A DNA stretch of 6,868 nt from NCBI GenBank assembly GCA_023135505.1, contig JAGLTA010000130.1:1-6868 (forward strand), given 5' to 3'. Source of the DNA: Candidatus Parcubacteria bacterium (lineage in GTDB: Bacteria; Patescibacteriota; Patescibacteriia; JAACEG01). The notes under the pieces were generated by a model. It did not search any database, had not been told where the DNA came from, and saw nothing but the letters and a program-made list of their open reading frames with translations. Numbering within the stretch: the stretch's first letter is position 1; each line of letters begins with the position of its first letter. Shown one piece after another: positions 1 through 5,777 of this stretch. Both the position numbers and the translations under genes were made by a program.

Positions 1-305
1 TTTATAAATTGACACAATTAAAACAGACAGGTGTTTTTGAAAAAATTACAGGAATAGTCATTGGGTATATCTATGGTTTTCAGGATAAAAAGCAATTACA
101 ACAAAACCCCAAATTAGACAAAGACGGAAATAAAGTAAATTATGAAGATATAATTTTGGATATTGTAAAAAATTATAATTTTCCGATTTTGAAAATTAAC
201 GAATTCGGGCATTGCTGTCCGAACGCAATACTGCCGATCGGGGTTAAAGTTAGATTAGACGCGACGAACAAAAAAATTGTCATTTTAGAAAATTGCGTTA
301 AGTAA
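1..305 (+). CDS. S66 family LD-carboxypeptidase (MccF/LdcA-like), C-terminal part only
   Basis: This is the C-terminal end of a serine peptidase of family S66, which cleaves an L,D bond in murein peptides during cell-wall recycling or, in the MccF branch, detoxifies microcin C-type compounds. The frame is open to the left edge, so the TTG at position 9 is probably an internal codon and not the start. Numbering from that TTG, residues 5-20 match the family pattern around GVFEKITGIVIGY. Residues 65-85 carry the FGH...NAILPIGVKVRLD block; His68 is the expected His of the Ser-Glu-His triad. The Ser and Glu lie mostly or wholly outside the window, so activity cannot be judged. It ends at TAA, 34 bp before the ATPase gene on the same strand. 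LdcA-type and MccF-type cannot be separated from this fragment. Confidence 0.85.
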   Translation, partial: YKLTQLKQTGVFEKITGIVIGYIYGFQDKKQLQQNPKLDKDGNKVNYEDIILDIVKNYNFPILKINEFGHCCPNAILPIGVKVRLDATNKKIVILENCVK

Positions 306-339
306 AAAATAAATTAAATTTTACAAAAAAAATAATTTT

Positions 340-2868
340 ATGGATTCTTTAATTCAACAAGCGATTTTTTTAGTTTTCGCGTTTATCGGGGTAATTCTTT
401 TTTTCGCGCTGGCTTTTCTGCTTGTAAAACATTATTTACAAGCTGGCGATCATCTCCCAGTTTTGTTTAGAAAAGTTGTCCTATTAGTTATGGTGCCGAG
501 AGAAGCGGCAAGCAGCGACGCCAGCGAAAAAGGGATTACTCTGCAATTAATTCAGGAAAAAATTGGAATAATGGAGACGATTTACGCCAATGTGAGCGGA
601 TTAAGAGCGAAACGAAGCTTAAAATCGCTGCTTTTGGGAAGAAACGATCACCTCTCTTTTGAAATGGTGATTAAAAACGGGGTTATCTCTTTTTATATAG
701 CCGCGCCGAAATACCTTAAACAATATATAGTCCAGCAGGTTCAGGCTCAATATTCAGACGCGCATATTGAAGAAGTGGAGGATTATAATATTTTTTCGCC
801 ACAGGGATTTATTGACGGCGCCTATCTGAAATTTACAAAAAATTTTTTATTTCCTATAAAAACCTATAAAAATCTACAGGCGGATCCTTTAAACGCGGTT
901 ATAAACACTTTAAGCAAGATGGAAGATGATGACGGCGCCGCAATTCAGTTCACGATAAGGCCGACAAAAGGCGATTGGCGAAGTTGGGGAACTAAGACAG
1001 CGGCTGAAGTAAGGCGTGGGAAAAGTTTAAATGAGGCTGTAAAAGCAAAAGGAAATTTCAAGTCAGAAATTACTGGCGGATGGGGGAACGATTTAAAGGA
1101 TTCTATTTTTGGTGGGCATAAAAAAGACGAAATGAGCATTCGCCAGAATGAGCCGTACCGCCCGTCGCAGATGGAGGAAGAGTCAGCTAAAAGCATAGAA
1201 GAAAAAGTGTCTAAGGCGGGGCTGGAAGCGAATATCAGGATTATAGTTTCAGCAGATAAGAAAGAGCAGGTAAAAATGTATCTTGACAATATCGTCAACA
1301 GTTTCGGGCAGTATAATATTTATCAGTACGGAAACAGTTTTCAGGTTTCGCGCGCGTTTACGCAAAAAAAGCTGGTTGGCGATTTCATTTACCGCAATTT
1401 CAATGAGAAGAAAAAAATAATAGTAAATTCAGAGGAGATGGCGTCGCTTTTTCATTTTCCGATCAGCGGCGCGACGCAGATGCCGAATATCCGCTGGCTT
1501 TCCTCTAAAGAGGCTCCAGCGCCTGCGGATATGCCGAAAGAAGGGATAATTTTGGGAAAAAATATTTATCGCGATATAGAGACAGAAGCAAGAATATCAC
1601 CGGATGACCGCTCGCGGCATATCTATGTTATTGGAAAATCCGGCACTGGGAAATCCGTCATGCTCGCGAATATGGCGCGCAGCGACATTTTGAACGGCGA
1701 CGGTGTCGCGGTGATTGATCCGCACGGCGATCTGATTGAAGATGTTATGGCTGCTATTCCGCCTGAGCGCGCCGAAGATGTCATCTATTTTAATCCCTCT
1801 GATGTTGAAAGGCCGATGGGGCTCAATCTTTTGGAATACGACAAAAAGTATCCTGAGCAGAAAACATTCGTCATCAACGAGATGATAAATATTTTTGACA
1901 AGCTTTATAATTTAAAGAATACCGGCGGACCGATGTTTGAGCAGTATATGCGAAATTCCATGCTTTTAATAATGGACGATCCTGAAAGCGGATCAACCTT
2001 AATGGAGATTTCCAAAGTGCTGGTTGACCCTGATTTTAGAAAATACAAATTAAGCAAAACCGCTAATCCTGTTGTGCGCGATTTCTGGCAGAAAGAGGCG
2101 GAAAAGGCGGGCGGTGACGCGGCTCTGGCGAATATGGTGCCGTATATCACAAGCAAGCTCAACGCTTTTGTCGCCAACGATATGATGAGACCGATTATCG
2201 GGCAGCAGAACAGCGCTTTTAATTTTAGGAAGATTATGGACGAAAAAAAGATTTTGCTGGTGAATTTAAGCAAGGGACGGATCGGCGATTTTAATTCTTA
2301 TCTGCTCGGAATGGTAATCGTGGGCAAAATTTTAATGGCATCGCTTTCGCGGACCGACATTCTAAAAGAAGAGCGAAAAGATTTTTATCTTTATCTTGAC
2401 GAATTTCAGAATTTTATCACAGAGAGCATCTCCGTGATTTTATCAGAGGCGCGGAAGTATCGGCTGAATTTAACAATCGCCCACCAGTATATCGGGCAGC
2501 TGGTTCGGGATCATGACGCTTCTATCCGTAACGCTGTCTTCGGAAATATCGGCACAATGGTTTCATTCAAGGTCGGCGCCGAAGACGCGGAATTTTTAGT
2601 AAAAGAATTCGCGCCAGTCTTTGACGCTTATGATTTAGTCAACATTGATAAGTATAACGCTTATGTAAAATTGATTATAGACAATCAGCCGACCAGAGCG
2701 TTTAATATAAAGACAGCATCATTAAAAGAATACGATTATAATAATTCGGAAAAGATTAAAAAGCTGTCGCGGCTGAAATACGGCAGGGATAAATCAATCG
2801 TAGAAGCGGAGATTTTAAAGCGGATGCAGCTTTCTGAAAATAAAAAAGAGGGTGGCGTGAGTGAGTAA
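340..2868 (+). CDS. Membrane-anchored VirD4/TraD/HerA-like ATPase (type IV secretion DNA-binding / TraM-recognition family)
   Basis: Complete 842-residue P-loop ATPase of the class that moves DNA or protein through membranes. Residues 8-30 form one strongly hydrophobic segment, which predicts an N-terminal membrane anchor with the rest in the cytoplasm. Residues 60-400 contain a long non-ATPase region, including the LFHFP element at 370-374. The ATPase core begins near 405: Walker A GKSGTGKS at 432-439, VIDPHGD at 458-464, Walker B LYLDEFQNF at 684-692 (Asp687, Glu688), and AHQY at 714-717 in the TraM-recognition part. The C-terminal tail (795-842) is charged. No other secretion gene is visible nearby. 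It is markedly less AT-rich than what follows: 33 of 60 bases are G or C at 1681-1740. The ATG at 340 directly precedes the membrane segment and has no Shine-Dalgarno motif. The family is certain; whether it serves conjugation, DNA uptake or another pump is not. Confidence 0.9.
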   Translation: MDSLIQQAIFLVFAFIGVILFFALAFLLVKHYLQAGDHLPVLFRKVVLLVMVPREAASSDASEKGITLQLIQEKIGIMETIYANVSGLRAKRSLKSLLLGRNDHLSFEMVIKNGVISFYIAAPKYLKQYIVQQVQAQYSDAHIEEVEDYNIFSPQGFIDGAYLKFTKNFLFPIKTYKNLQADPLNAVINTLSKMEDDDGAAIQFTIRPTKGDWRSWGTKTAAEVRRGKSLNEAVKAKGNFKSEITGGWGNDLKDSIFGGHKKDEMSIRQNEPYRPSQMEEESAKSIEEKVSKAGLEANIRIIVSADKKEQVKMYLDNIVNSFGQYNIYQYGNSFQVSRAFTQKKLVGDFIYRNFNEKKKIIVNSEEMASLFHFPISGATQMPNIRWLSSKEAPAPADMPKEGIILGKNIYRDIETEARISPDDRSRHIYVIGKSGTGKSVMLANMARSDILNGDGVAVIDPHGDLIEDVMAAIPPERAEDVIYFNPSDVERPMGLNLLEYDKKYPEQKTFVINEMINIFDKLYNLKNTGGPMFEQYMRNSMLLIMDDPESGSTLMEISKVLVDPDFRKYKLSKTANPVVRDFWQKEAEKAGGDAALANMVPYITSKLNAFVANDMMRPIIGQQNSAFNFRKIMDEKKILLVNLSKGRIGDFNSYLLGMVIVGKILMASLSRTDILKEERKDFYLYLDEFQNFITESISVILSEARKYRLNLTIAHQYIGQLVRDHDASIRNAVFGNIGTMVSFKVGAEDAEFLVKEFAPVFDAYDLVNIDKYNAYVKLIIDNQPTRAFNIKTASLKEYDYNNSEKIKKLSRLKYGRDKSIVEAEILKRMQLSENKKEGGVSE

Positions 2869-2904
2869 AAGTTTGCAAAAAAATAATTAAAATAAAAAAA
2901 ATTT

Positions 2905-3408
2905 ATGATTAATGAATCAACAAAAAAACGAAATATCATTAACTTTAGAGGTCAATCGAAAAAAATTGCTTGTCTTGGCTGTGCTCGCGCAAAAGGAGAA
3001 ATTAGTGTCGGCGATATTTTGAAATCTAAATATTTTGATGCACATCAAGACTATGAAATTCCTATTCCCGGTTTTGTAATTATTTCTTCCAAAAGGCATA
3101 TTCAAAGCGTTGACGAGTTCACTGAAGCAGAACAACAGGATTTTATAAAATTTTTGTGCCGTTTGCGTCAAGGAATAAGAAAAATGCTTAAAATTTCTGT
3201 TGTTTATCTTATTCAAGAAGAAGATACTTCTCATCATTTTCATGTTTGGGTATTCCCACGCTATTCTTGGATGCAAAAACAATTTGGTAGAAAAATAGAA
3301 TCAGTTAGACCGATTATGGAATATGCTAAAAAAAATCTTAAAACTAAAAATAATTTAAAAAAAGTTGATAGCGCGACACAAAAATTAAAGATTTTTTTTG
3401 AGCAATAA
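2905..3408 (+). CDS. HIT-fold nucleotide-binding protein with an HxHxW triad
   Basis: A 167-residue protein of the histidine-triad superfamily, whose members hydrolyse or transfer nucleotidyl groups (AMP-lysine, Ap4A, UDP-hexose). The order of motifs fits: a Cys pair, C23-x-x-C26, followed by KGE, as in zinc-containing HIT proteins; the FVIISSKRHIQSVDEFTEAE block at 57-76; and the triad region HHFHVWVFPR at 110-119. In the canonical H-x-H-x-H triad, His111 and His113 are kept, and His113 aligns with the usual nucleophile, but the third His is Trp115. GalT proteins have Gln at that place, so loss of the third His need not abolish chemistry. A Lys-rich tail follows residue 140. It lies 36 bp after the ATPase gene and 40 bp before the Nudix gene and is much more AT-rich than the former (14 of 60 G or C at 3181-3240). 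No Shine-Dalgarno motif precedes the ATG. Substrate unknown. Confidence 0.85.
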   Translation: MINESTKKRNIINFRGQSKKIACLGCARAKGEISVGDILKSKYFDAHQDYEIPIPGFVIISSKRHIQSVDEFTEAEQQDFIKFLCRLRQGIRKMLKISVVYLIQEEDTSHHFHVWVFPRYSWMQKQFGRKIESVRPIMEYAKKNLKTKNNLKKVDSATQKLKIFFEQ

Positions 3409-3448
3409 ATAACAAAAAAATCTTTAATTTATTTCATTTTTTAATATT

Positions 3449-3889
3449 ATGAGTTTTCAAGTTCGCGGAACAAAAGAAAATCCATATCATTTATCTATTG
3501 GCGCAGTTGTATTTAATGGTGATAAATATGCCCTACTAAAAAAATCAAACGGATATTATACTTTACCTAAAGAAACAACCTATTCTAATGAATCTATTGA
3601 AGATACTTTTATGCGCGGAATGAAGGAAGAACTTGGAATAAAAGCGGAAGTAATGAAATTTATAGGCAGTTTATTTACTAAATTTAATCGTCCTGATAAT
3701 ATTTTGATTAACAAAACCACAATTTATTTTTTATGTAAAAAGATTGGAAACTCTCGGTTAAATCCACAAGTTGATGAAATTGACGATAAAGTACTTTGGC
3801 TTAAAAGTGACAATATAGAAAAATATTTGGATGAATGTAATAATCCAGAAGTTAGTATATTTAAAAGGATAAAAAAAGCCTCAAGCTAA
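3449..3889 (+). CDS. Nudix hydrolase family protein with a degenerate Nudix box
   Basis: A 146-residue Nudix-fold protein; the family typically hydrolyses nucleoside diphosphates linked to another group. The fold is shown by SIGAVVFNGDKYALLKK at 16-32, YYTLPKETT at 36-44, and the Nudix box from residue 42 to 64. Against the consensus G-x5-E-x7-REUxEExGU, Glu48, Arg56, Glu60, Glu61, Gly63 and Ile64 are kept. The first Gly is Glu42 and the Glu of the RE pair is Gly57. Since that Glu normally helps bind the catalytic metal, activity may be weakened or altered. Later strands (TIYFLCKK 91-98, DDKVLWLKSDN 112-122) complete the fold. It follows the HIT gene on the same strand at 40 bp, has similar AT-rich composition, and could be co-transcribed. 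No Shine-Dalgarno motif is seen before the ATG. Family call is firm; substrate is unknown. Confidence 0.88.
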   Translation: MSFQVRGTKENPYHLSIGAVVFNGDKYALLKKSNGYYTLPKETTYSNESIEDTFMRGMKEELGIKAEVMKFIGSLFTKFNRPDNILINKTTIYFLCKKIGNSRLNPQVDEIDDKVLWLKSDNIEKYLDECNNPEVSIFKRIKKASS

Positions 3890-3981
3890 TTTTTAACTTC
3901 GTATCTCTGTTAAACCTAAATTTTTTTATAGAATTTTGACGATGCATTAAAAAATTCAAAGAATAAAAAAACTAAAAATTT

Positions 3982-4250
3982 ATGCCAAAAGACAAAAAAT
4001 TAGCGATATTTGATGGCAAAAAATTCGTCGGATTTGGGACGAGAAAAAAGAGAAATGGTATTTTTCAATAATTGACATCATCTCTGTTCTTACTGAGCAG
4101 ATTAATTTTAAGAAAGCCCAAAGTTATTGGACTAATTTTAAAAATCGCTTGAAGAATGAAGGAAGTCCGTTGGTCACAAAATGTGACAAACTGAAATTGC
4201 AATCTGCCGACGGAAAGTTTTATAAAATTGTGGCGAAACAAAAAGAATAA
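3982..4250 (+). pseudogene. Frameshifted, 3'-truncated BRO-N (DinD/antirepressor-like) gene
   Basis: Two reading frames joined at an A-run encode one recognisable BRO-N domain. From ATG 3982 the first frame reads MPKDKKLAIFDGKK and then leaves the homology, stopping at 4069-4071. Reading on from 4023 in the -1 frame gives IRRIWDEKKEKWYFSIIDII, then VLTEQ, SYWTNFKNRLKNEG, KCDKLKLQSADGKFYKI and a stop at 4248-4250. The join is the six-A run 4018-4023; a seventh A would restore the frame. BRO-N proteins of this type usually continue with a D-V-A-D-T-E segment and more sequence; here the protein ends at VAKQKE, so the 3' end is also missing. Relatives are annotated as phage antirepressors or DNA-damage-inducible proteins and are thought to bind DNA. 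I read this as a remnant; a sequencing error at the homopolymer or real recoding are alternatives, but neither explains the short C-terminus. Confidence 0.77.
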
Positions 4251-4280
4251 GCCGCGAACTTATCCTTTTTTGTTTTTTTT
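4240..4280. terminator. Candidate bidirectional intrinsic terminator
   Basis: GAATAAG (4245-4251) and CTTATCC (4259-4265) form a stem around a 7-nt loop. In the minus-strand RNA the stem has 7 pairs with one G-U wobble and is followed by five U residues (4244-4240). In the plus-strand RNA it has 5 continuous pairs plus a mismatch and is followed by a long U-rich tract (4266-4280, interrupted once by G). The position fits: it overlaps the stop of the plus-strand BRO-N remnant and starts just beyond the stop of the minus-strand small ORF. The stem is short and AT-rich, so strength is uncertain. Confidence 0.5.
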
Positions 4281-4282
4281 AG

Positions 4283-4396
4283 TTATTTACACACTTTAGG
4301 AAGTTTTTTAGGTTTGCTTCTTTTGTGCGGTTTAACTTTAACCGATTTAGGACCAGATTTTTTATTAGTCCTTTTCGGCACACACTTAATACCCAT
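4283..4396 (-). CDS. Small polycationic protein, 37 residues, unknown function
   Basis: I do not recognise a family with certainty. The ORF starts at ATG (4396-4394) and ends at TAA (4285-4283). The product begins MGIKCVPKRTNKKSG and ends RSKPKKLPKVCK. It has 13 Lys, 2 Arg, 1 His and 5 Pro and no acidic residue, and one Cys near each end (Cys5, Cys36). A run of KxVKVKPHKRSKPKK type in the centre recalls nucleic-acid-binding basic tails. It has no hydrophobic segment, so it is not a membrane-type toxin. Support for a real gene is contextual: a near-consensus promoter upstream on the same strand (4509-4481), a plausible hairpin with a U-tract directly after the stop, and no other explanation for the interval. 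There is no Shine-Dalgarno motif, as elsewhere in the window. It is divergent from the XRE-Panacea/MazF operon. Alternatively the transcript is a noncoding RNA and the ORF is incidental. Confidence 0.55.
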   Translation of the reverse strand: MGIKCVPKRTNKKSGPKSVKVKPHKRSKPKKLPKVCK

Positions 4397-4418
4397 ATAT
4401 TATCTATTAGGATCTTTA

Positions 4419-4457
4419 CCATAGACTTAGATCTAATTAATTAACTATCTTCTATGG
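4419..4457 (-). promoter_or_regulatory. Stem-loop in the 5' leader of the small basic ORF
   Basis: CCATAGA (4419-4425) and TCTATGG (4451-4457) are perfect inverted repeats of 7 bp. Immediately inside, AGAT (4429-4432) and ATCT (4447-4450) can extend the stem to 11 bp with a 3-nt bulge. The loop contains further short palindromes, TTAGATCTAA (4427-4436) and TTAATTAA (4437-4444). The element falls inside the predicted leader (about 4474 to 4397) of the minus-strand small ORF, so it could affect its translation or RNA stability. No known riboswitch or leader class is recognised. Confidence 0.35.
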
Positions 4458-4480
4458 AGACAGAGGCATGCTTTGTAGAT

Positions 4481-4509
4481 ATTTTAGCAAAATTGAAACA
4501 TACTGTCAA
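4481..4509 (-). promoter_or_regulatory. Sigma70-type promoter firing leftwards, towards the small basic ORF
   Basis: Read on the minus strand: a perfect -35 TTGACA (4509-4504), a 17-bp spacer (4503-4487), and a -10 TAAAAT (4486-4481) that differs from TATAAT at one base. TGC directly before the -10 gives an extended -10 element. Transcription should begin near 4474, leaving a leader of about 78 nt before the ATG at 4396. Its -35 is 15 bp from the -35 of the opposite promoter, a back-to-back arrangement. Confidence 0.65.
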
Positions 4510-4524
4510 CTTTTCTATCATTAC

Positions 4525-4553
4525 TTGAAGTTTTTTCTTTAATATGTTATAGT
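4525..4553 (+). promoter_or_regulatory. Sigma70-type promoter of the XRE-Panacea/MazF operon
   Basis: TTGAAG (4525-4530), a 17-bp spacer (4531-4547) and TATAGT (4548-4553), with TGT just before the -10 as an extended -10 element. The start of transcription is expected near 4560, giving a leader of only about 22 nt before the ATG at 4582. That leader is A-rich and has no Shine-Dalgarno motif. The promoter is divergent from the one at 4509-4481. Confidence 0.7.
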
Positions 4554-4562
4554 GTGGATAAC
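4546..4562. promoter_or_regulatory. Possible operator palindrome over the -10 region
   Basis: GTTAT (4546-4550) and ATAAC (4558-4562) are perfect 5-bp inverted repeats with a 7-bp centre; the 17-bp element covers the -10 box and likely start site of the toxin-antitoxin operon. XRE-type antitoxins commonly repress their own promoter from such sites, so this is a reasonable place for autoregulation. A second, weaker palindrome of the same total length, TTGA...TCAA (4493-4509), covers the -35 of the opposite promoter, but the two do not share sequence. Short arms in AT-rich DNA can arise by chance. Confidence 0.28.
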
Positions 4563-4581
4563 TAAATAATAAAATAAAAAT

Positions 4582-5424
4582 ATGATCAGCCAAAAAAAAC
4601 TATCTCAAAAAATAAAAAAATTGAGAAACGAATTCAGTTTTAGCCAAGAAGAATTTGCCCAAAAAATTGGGTTGTCCCGCGTGGCGGTTTCTCAGCTGGA
4701 GATTGGAAGAAGAGGATTAAGCACTTTAGAATTGGTAAAAATCAGCGAAGTTTTTGGCGTGTCAGTTGATTTTTTATTATTGGATAATGAAAATAAAGAA
4801 AATTCTTATTCCGCAAGAACTGAAAGCAAAAAATTCACAATCAATAAAGATAAATTAAAAAATACTATTTTGTATATTCTTGAAAAATGCGGCGGAAAAC
4901 CGAATGTTGGAGAAACAGTTTTGTATAAATTATTATATTTTATAGATTTTGACAGTTATGAACTTTATGGAAAACCAGTAACTGGAATTAATTATGTTAA
5001 ATTGCAATTTGGTCCGGTCCCAAGAGCAAAAGAATACAATCCAATTATCAAATTAATGATAAATAGCGGTAAATTAAAAATCATAACTCAAAATTACCAT
5101 GGAATGATACAAAAAAGATATATAGCGCTGAAAGAATCGGATAAATCCTTGCTGTCCGAACAAGAAAAAAATATTATCAATGAAATAATATTAAAATATT
5201 CCGATATGAGCGCCAAAAGCATAGAAAATTTTGTGCATGGCGACGCGCCATGGAAGCAATGCGCAAATCAAAAAATTATTAATTACAATTTCGTTTTTGA
5301 TCGCATCCCTCCTTATTCTCATCGAAACTATAACGATGAATTTATGCAAATTTCCGCTAGCGACATTATAAAAAATTTAGGAACTATTTCAAAAGAAGAA
5401 GTTAATTATTATGAAAGCTTATGA
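4582..5424 (+). CDS. XRE-HTH + Panacea (DUF4065) antitoxin
   Basis: A 280-residue two-domain protein. Residues 5-62 are an XRE/Cro-type helix-turn-helix (SQEEFAQKIGLSRVAVSQLE at 21-40, then LSTLELVKISEVFGVSVDFLL). A polar linker (68-90) leads to a Panacea domain, about 92-235, with LYKLLYFIDFDSYELYG (114-130), TGINYVKLQFGPVPRAK (134-150) and FVHGDAPW (217-224). Panacea domains are known as promiscuous antitoxin domains that neutralise many unrelated toxins by direct binding, and are related to the SocA proteolytic adaptor. The gene has its own near-consensus promoter and overlaps the downstream MazF-type gene by ATGA, so the two are probably translationally coupled. Expected role: neutralise the toxin through the Panacea part and bind operator DNA through the HTH part. 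The ATG chosen precedes the HTH directly. Domain calls are firm; the pairing role is inferred from the operon and family. Confidence 0.92.
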   Translation: MISQKKLSQKIKKLRNEFSFSQEEFAQKIGLSRVAVSQLEIGRRGLSTLELVKISEVFGVSVDFLLLDNENKENSYSARTESKKFTINKDKLKNTILYILEKCGGKPNVGETVLYKLLYFIDFDSYELYGKPVTGINYVKLQFGPVPRAKEYNPIIKLMINSGKLKIITQNYHGMIQKRYIALKESDKSLLSEQEKNIINEIILKYSDMSAKSIENFVHGDAPWKQCANQKIINYNFVFDRIPPYSHRNYNDEFMQISASDIIKNLGTISKEEVNYYESL

Positions 5425-5777
5425 TCAGTAAAATAATAGATGTAAAACAGGGAGATTTGTATTTGGTAAATTTTAATCCAAGTGTTGGACATGAATATCA
5501 AGGTAAAAGACCGGCTATAATTATCCAAGCAAATGTTCAAATCAGAAAATCAAATTTGATAACAGTAATGCCGTTAACTTCAAATTTTGAGAATTGTTTA
5601 AATAATGACATTGTGGTTAAAAAAGATAGCATGAACAGATTGATTTCAGATTCCGTGATTAAAGTACACAGTGTAATTTCCTTTGATTATAAAAGATTGA
5701 TAAATAAAATAGGAGTAGTTGATGAAGTTATTCTAAATCAGATAAAAAATTATTTAAGGAAACATTTTGGCGTATAA
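5421..5777 (+). CDS. mazF: MazF/PemK-family endoribonuclease toxin
   Basis: A 118-residue protein of full length for the MazF/PemK/CcdB-like fold; the family cuts single-stranded mRNA at short specific sequences and so stops growth. Visible signatures: QGDLYLVNFNPSVGHEYQGKRPAIII at the N-terminus (10-35, with Gly23-His24-Glu25 and Arg30-Pro31), VMPLTSN at 49-55 (Thr53, Ser54 in the position of the conserved catalytic Thr/Ser), SDSVIKVHSVISFDYKRL at 76-93, and IGVVDE at 97-102. Arg30 and Thr53 are the expected active-site pair. All key positions are present, so an active toxin is likely. It starts within the stop of the Panacea antitoxin gene (ATGA overlap at 5421-5424) and has no Shine-Dalgarno motif, so its translation should depend on that of the antitoxin. 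The target sequence cannot be predicted. Confidence 0.92.
   Translation: MISKIIDVKQGDLYLVNFNPSVGHEYQGKRPAIIIQANVQIRKSNLITVMPLTSNFENCLNNDIVVKKDSMNRLISDSVIKVHSVISFDYKRLINKIGVVDEVILNQIKNYLRKHFGV

Noticed and set aside
945..1298. 117-codon ORF on the minus strand inside the ATPase gene
   Set aside because: Shadow of a clearly coding plus frame; Ser/Leu/Phe-rich product without a recognisable fold. The same applies to 1905-2273.
2917..3282. 121-codon minus ORF across the HIT gene, and a 67-codon one at 2736-2939
   Set aside because: Both are antisense to genes with clear family motifs, and the products have biased Phe/Asn/Ile composition typical of AT-rich shadows.
3931..3957. Perfect 7-bp inverted repeat GAATTTT / AAAATTC after the Nudix gene
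   Set aside because: All but one pair is A-T, the loop is 13 nt, and there is no T-tract after it in either direction; not a convincing terminator.
4018..4023. Programmed -1 frameshift signal in the BRO-N gene
   Set aside because: The zero-frame codons around the run do not form a standard X-XXY-YYZ heptamer, there is no clear stimulatory structure, and the C-terminus is truncated as well.
4454..4528. 24-codon plus-strand ORF (METEACFVDILAKLKH...) ending within the -35 of the toxin-antitoxin promoter
   Set aside because: Too short, no promoter or ribosome site on this strand, and it lies across two promoters on opposite strands; chance is the best explanation.
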